Positions 63,230 to 64,000 of a DNA stretch of 64,000 bases are shown piece by piece (positions within the stretch are counted from its first letter, which is position 1; each line of letters opens with the position of its first letter). The DNA is taken from the NCBI RefSeq assembly GCF_000688255.1, contig NZ_JHYS01000005.1, positions 186,001 through 250,000 on the forward strand, given 5' to 3'. Made by a program: the position numbers and the translations under genes. This DNA comes from Simplicispira psychrophila DSM 11588 (GTDB taxonomy: Bacteria; Pseudomonadota; Gammaproteobacteria; Burkholderiales; Burkholderiaceae_C). A model generated the notes under the pieces. The model was not told the origin of the DNA, ran no database searches, and saw nothing but the letters and a program-made list of their open reading frames with translations.

Positions 63230-64000
63230 GCATTTCCATCCCGCCAGAGGACAAAGCCCTCAGGACGAGCGTGCATACACTGCGCTCGCAGGCCGAAAGA
63301 CGGATAAACCGCAAGGCTGATTTGACCCTGGAGGCGGTGCGCGCCCTGACACCGCAACAGACCCAGTTGTTGCTCCATGAATTGCATGTGCACCAGATTG
63401 AGCTGGAGACGCAAAACGAAGAATTGCGCCAGTCCAAAGATGCCCTGGACGCCTCGCGGGCGCGCTATATCGAGCTGTCTATATCGAGCTGTACGACCTG
63501 GCCCCGGTGGGCTACTGCAATGTGAACGAGGCTGGGCTGATCGTTGAAGCCAACCTGACACTGGCGACGCTGCTGGGCGTGGCGCGCAGCGTGCTGATGC
63601 GGCAAGCGCCCTTCTCGCGCTGGGTGCTGCCAGAGGACCAGGACATCTGGTACCTGCTGCACCGAGAGCTGCTGTCCGGCGGTGCGCCGCAAACCGGCGA
63701 ACTGCGCATGCGTCTGCACCAGAACGCTGCCCCGCTCAGTGGCCCAGCCGCATTCCTGTGGGTACAACTGGCCGTGACGGTGGCACCCAGCGCAGCGGGC
63801 GAGCCCATACTGCACCTGGCCATCAGCGACATCTCCGCGCGCAAACAGTCTGAGGCCAAACTCCAGCTCGCGGCCAGTGTCTTTGACCATGCCCGCGAAG
63901 GCATCTTCATCACCGACCCGCGCGGCACCATTCTGGACGTCAACGCCTCCTTCACCCGCATTACCGGCTACAGCCGCGAAGAGGCCATCGGCCAGAACCC
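63226..64000 (+). pseudogene. PAS sensor gene, frameshifted by a 14-bp duplication, cut by the window end
   Basis: The frame from ATG 63226 encodes an N-terminal helix and coiled coil (ALTPQQTQLLLHELHVHQIE, LETQNEELRQSKDALDASRARYIEL) and then stops at 63525 after an exact 14-bp tandem duplication. Skipping one copy restores YDLAPVGYCNVNEAGLIVEA and continues open to base 64000 with two PAS domains (second: VFDHAREGIFITDPRGTILDVN). The restored protein would be a sensor, probably ending in GGDEF/EAL or kinase domains beyond the window. Either the gene is broken, it is a reversible variant, or the duplication is an assembly error. Confidence 0.8.
63465..63492. repeat. Exact 14-bp tandem duplication causing a frameshift
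   Basis: CTATATCGAGCTGT occurs at 63465-63478 and again at 63479-63492 with no mismatch. Fourteen is not a multiple of three, so the reading frame shifts by two bases. The sequence on either side codes for the conserved RARYIEL/YDLAPVGY junction only if one copy is removed. Confidence 0.95.

Overview
The window looks like a chromosomal segment of a GC-rich betaproteobacterium, most likely Burkholderiales, family Comamonadaceae (Rhodoferax/Acidovorax-like). Three things suggest this: the protein families (YchJ, FFLEELY protein, PhaC with a Burkholderiales-style neighbourhood, DUF4214 giant protein), the codon use, and about fourteen copies of a short intergenic repeat whose core reads like AATAGCTGCTAGCGCTT...AAGGGCTAGAGGC. 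I recall such repeats from this family but could not check. No tRNA, rRNA, CRISPR array, transposase or prophage was seen.

Layout. 1-2.8 kb (minus strand): DUF4197 protein, HAD phosphatase, YchJ protein and the uroporphyrinogen-III methyltransferase NirE. 2.9-9.6 kb (plus strand): a tightly packed heme d1 operon nirC-nirF-nirDL-nirG-nirH-nirJ-nirN. It diverges from nirE around one perfect FNR/DNR box. The cytochrome cd1 reductase gene nirS is not in the window. 9.6-16.4 kb (minus): a chemoreceptor, then ruvA-ruvB-adaptor-permease-ATPase, i.e. an ABC exporter coupled to ruvAB. 16.4-18.6 kb (plus): phoH, ybeY and a TauE/SafE permease. 18.7-20.8 kb: a Uma2 remnant, dtd and dbpA. 21-25.3 kb: aldehyde dehydrogenase plus DUF779, with a sigma-54-type promoter and a divergent AcoR-like activator. 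25.3-31 kb (plus): a PAS-GGDEF-EAL protein, AMP nucleosidase and a tannase-family lipoprotein.

31-37 kb (minus): an operon phaC / 139-aa coiled-coil protein / fabI / maoC-pta fusion / ackA, with an FNR-like site upstream and a terminator at its end. The encoded steps could connect polyhydroxybutyrate to butyrate (or acetate) plus ATP under low oxygen. This fits the denitrification genes nearby and is the most interesting system I see. 37.3-39.7 kb: a NodIJ-type ABC exporter split by a 0.6-kb scar containing fragments of yhcG (DUF1016) and purT. 39.8-46 kb: creatininase-family protein, a DsbD-type reductase carrying repeat-derived sequence in its coding region, a CoA-binding protein, and a two-component system. 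46.3-50.5 kb: a 1405-aa DUF4214/Ig-like surface or secreted protein. 50.7-54 kb (minus): lnt, corC and a GNAT protein. 54.2-60 kb: hppD, a lipase-like hydrolase, FFLEELY protein, fadD and an MBL hydrolase. 60.2-64 kb: a CheB-CheR-PAS fusion followed by a PAS sensor gene frameshifted by a 14-bp tandem duplication and cut by the window edge.

Starts were chosen by eye from family length and ribosome binding sites. Domain calls come from motif recognition, not database searches.
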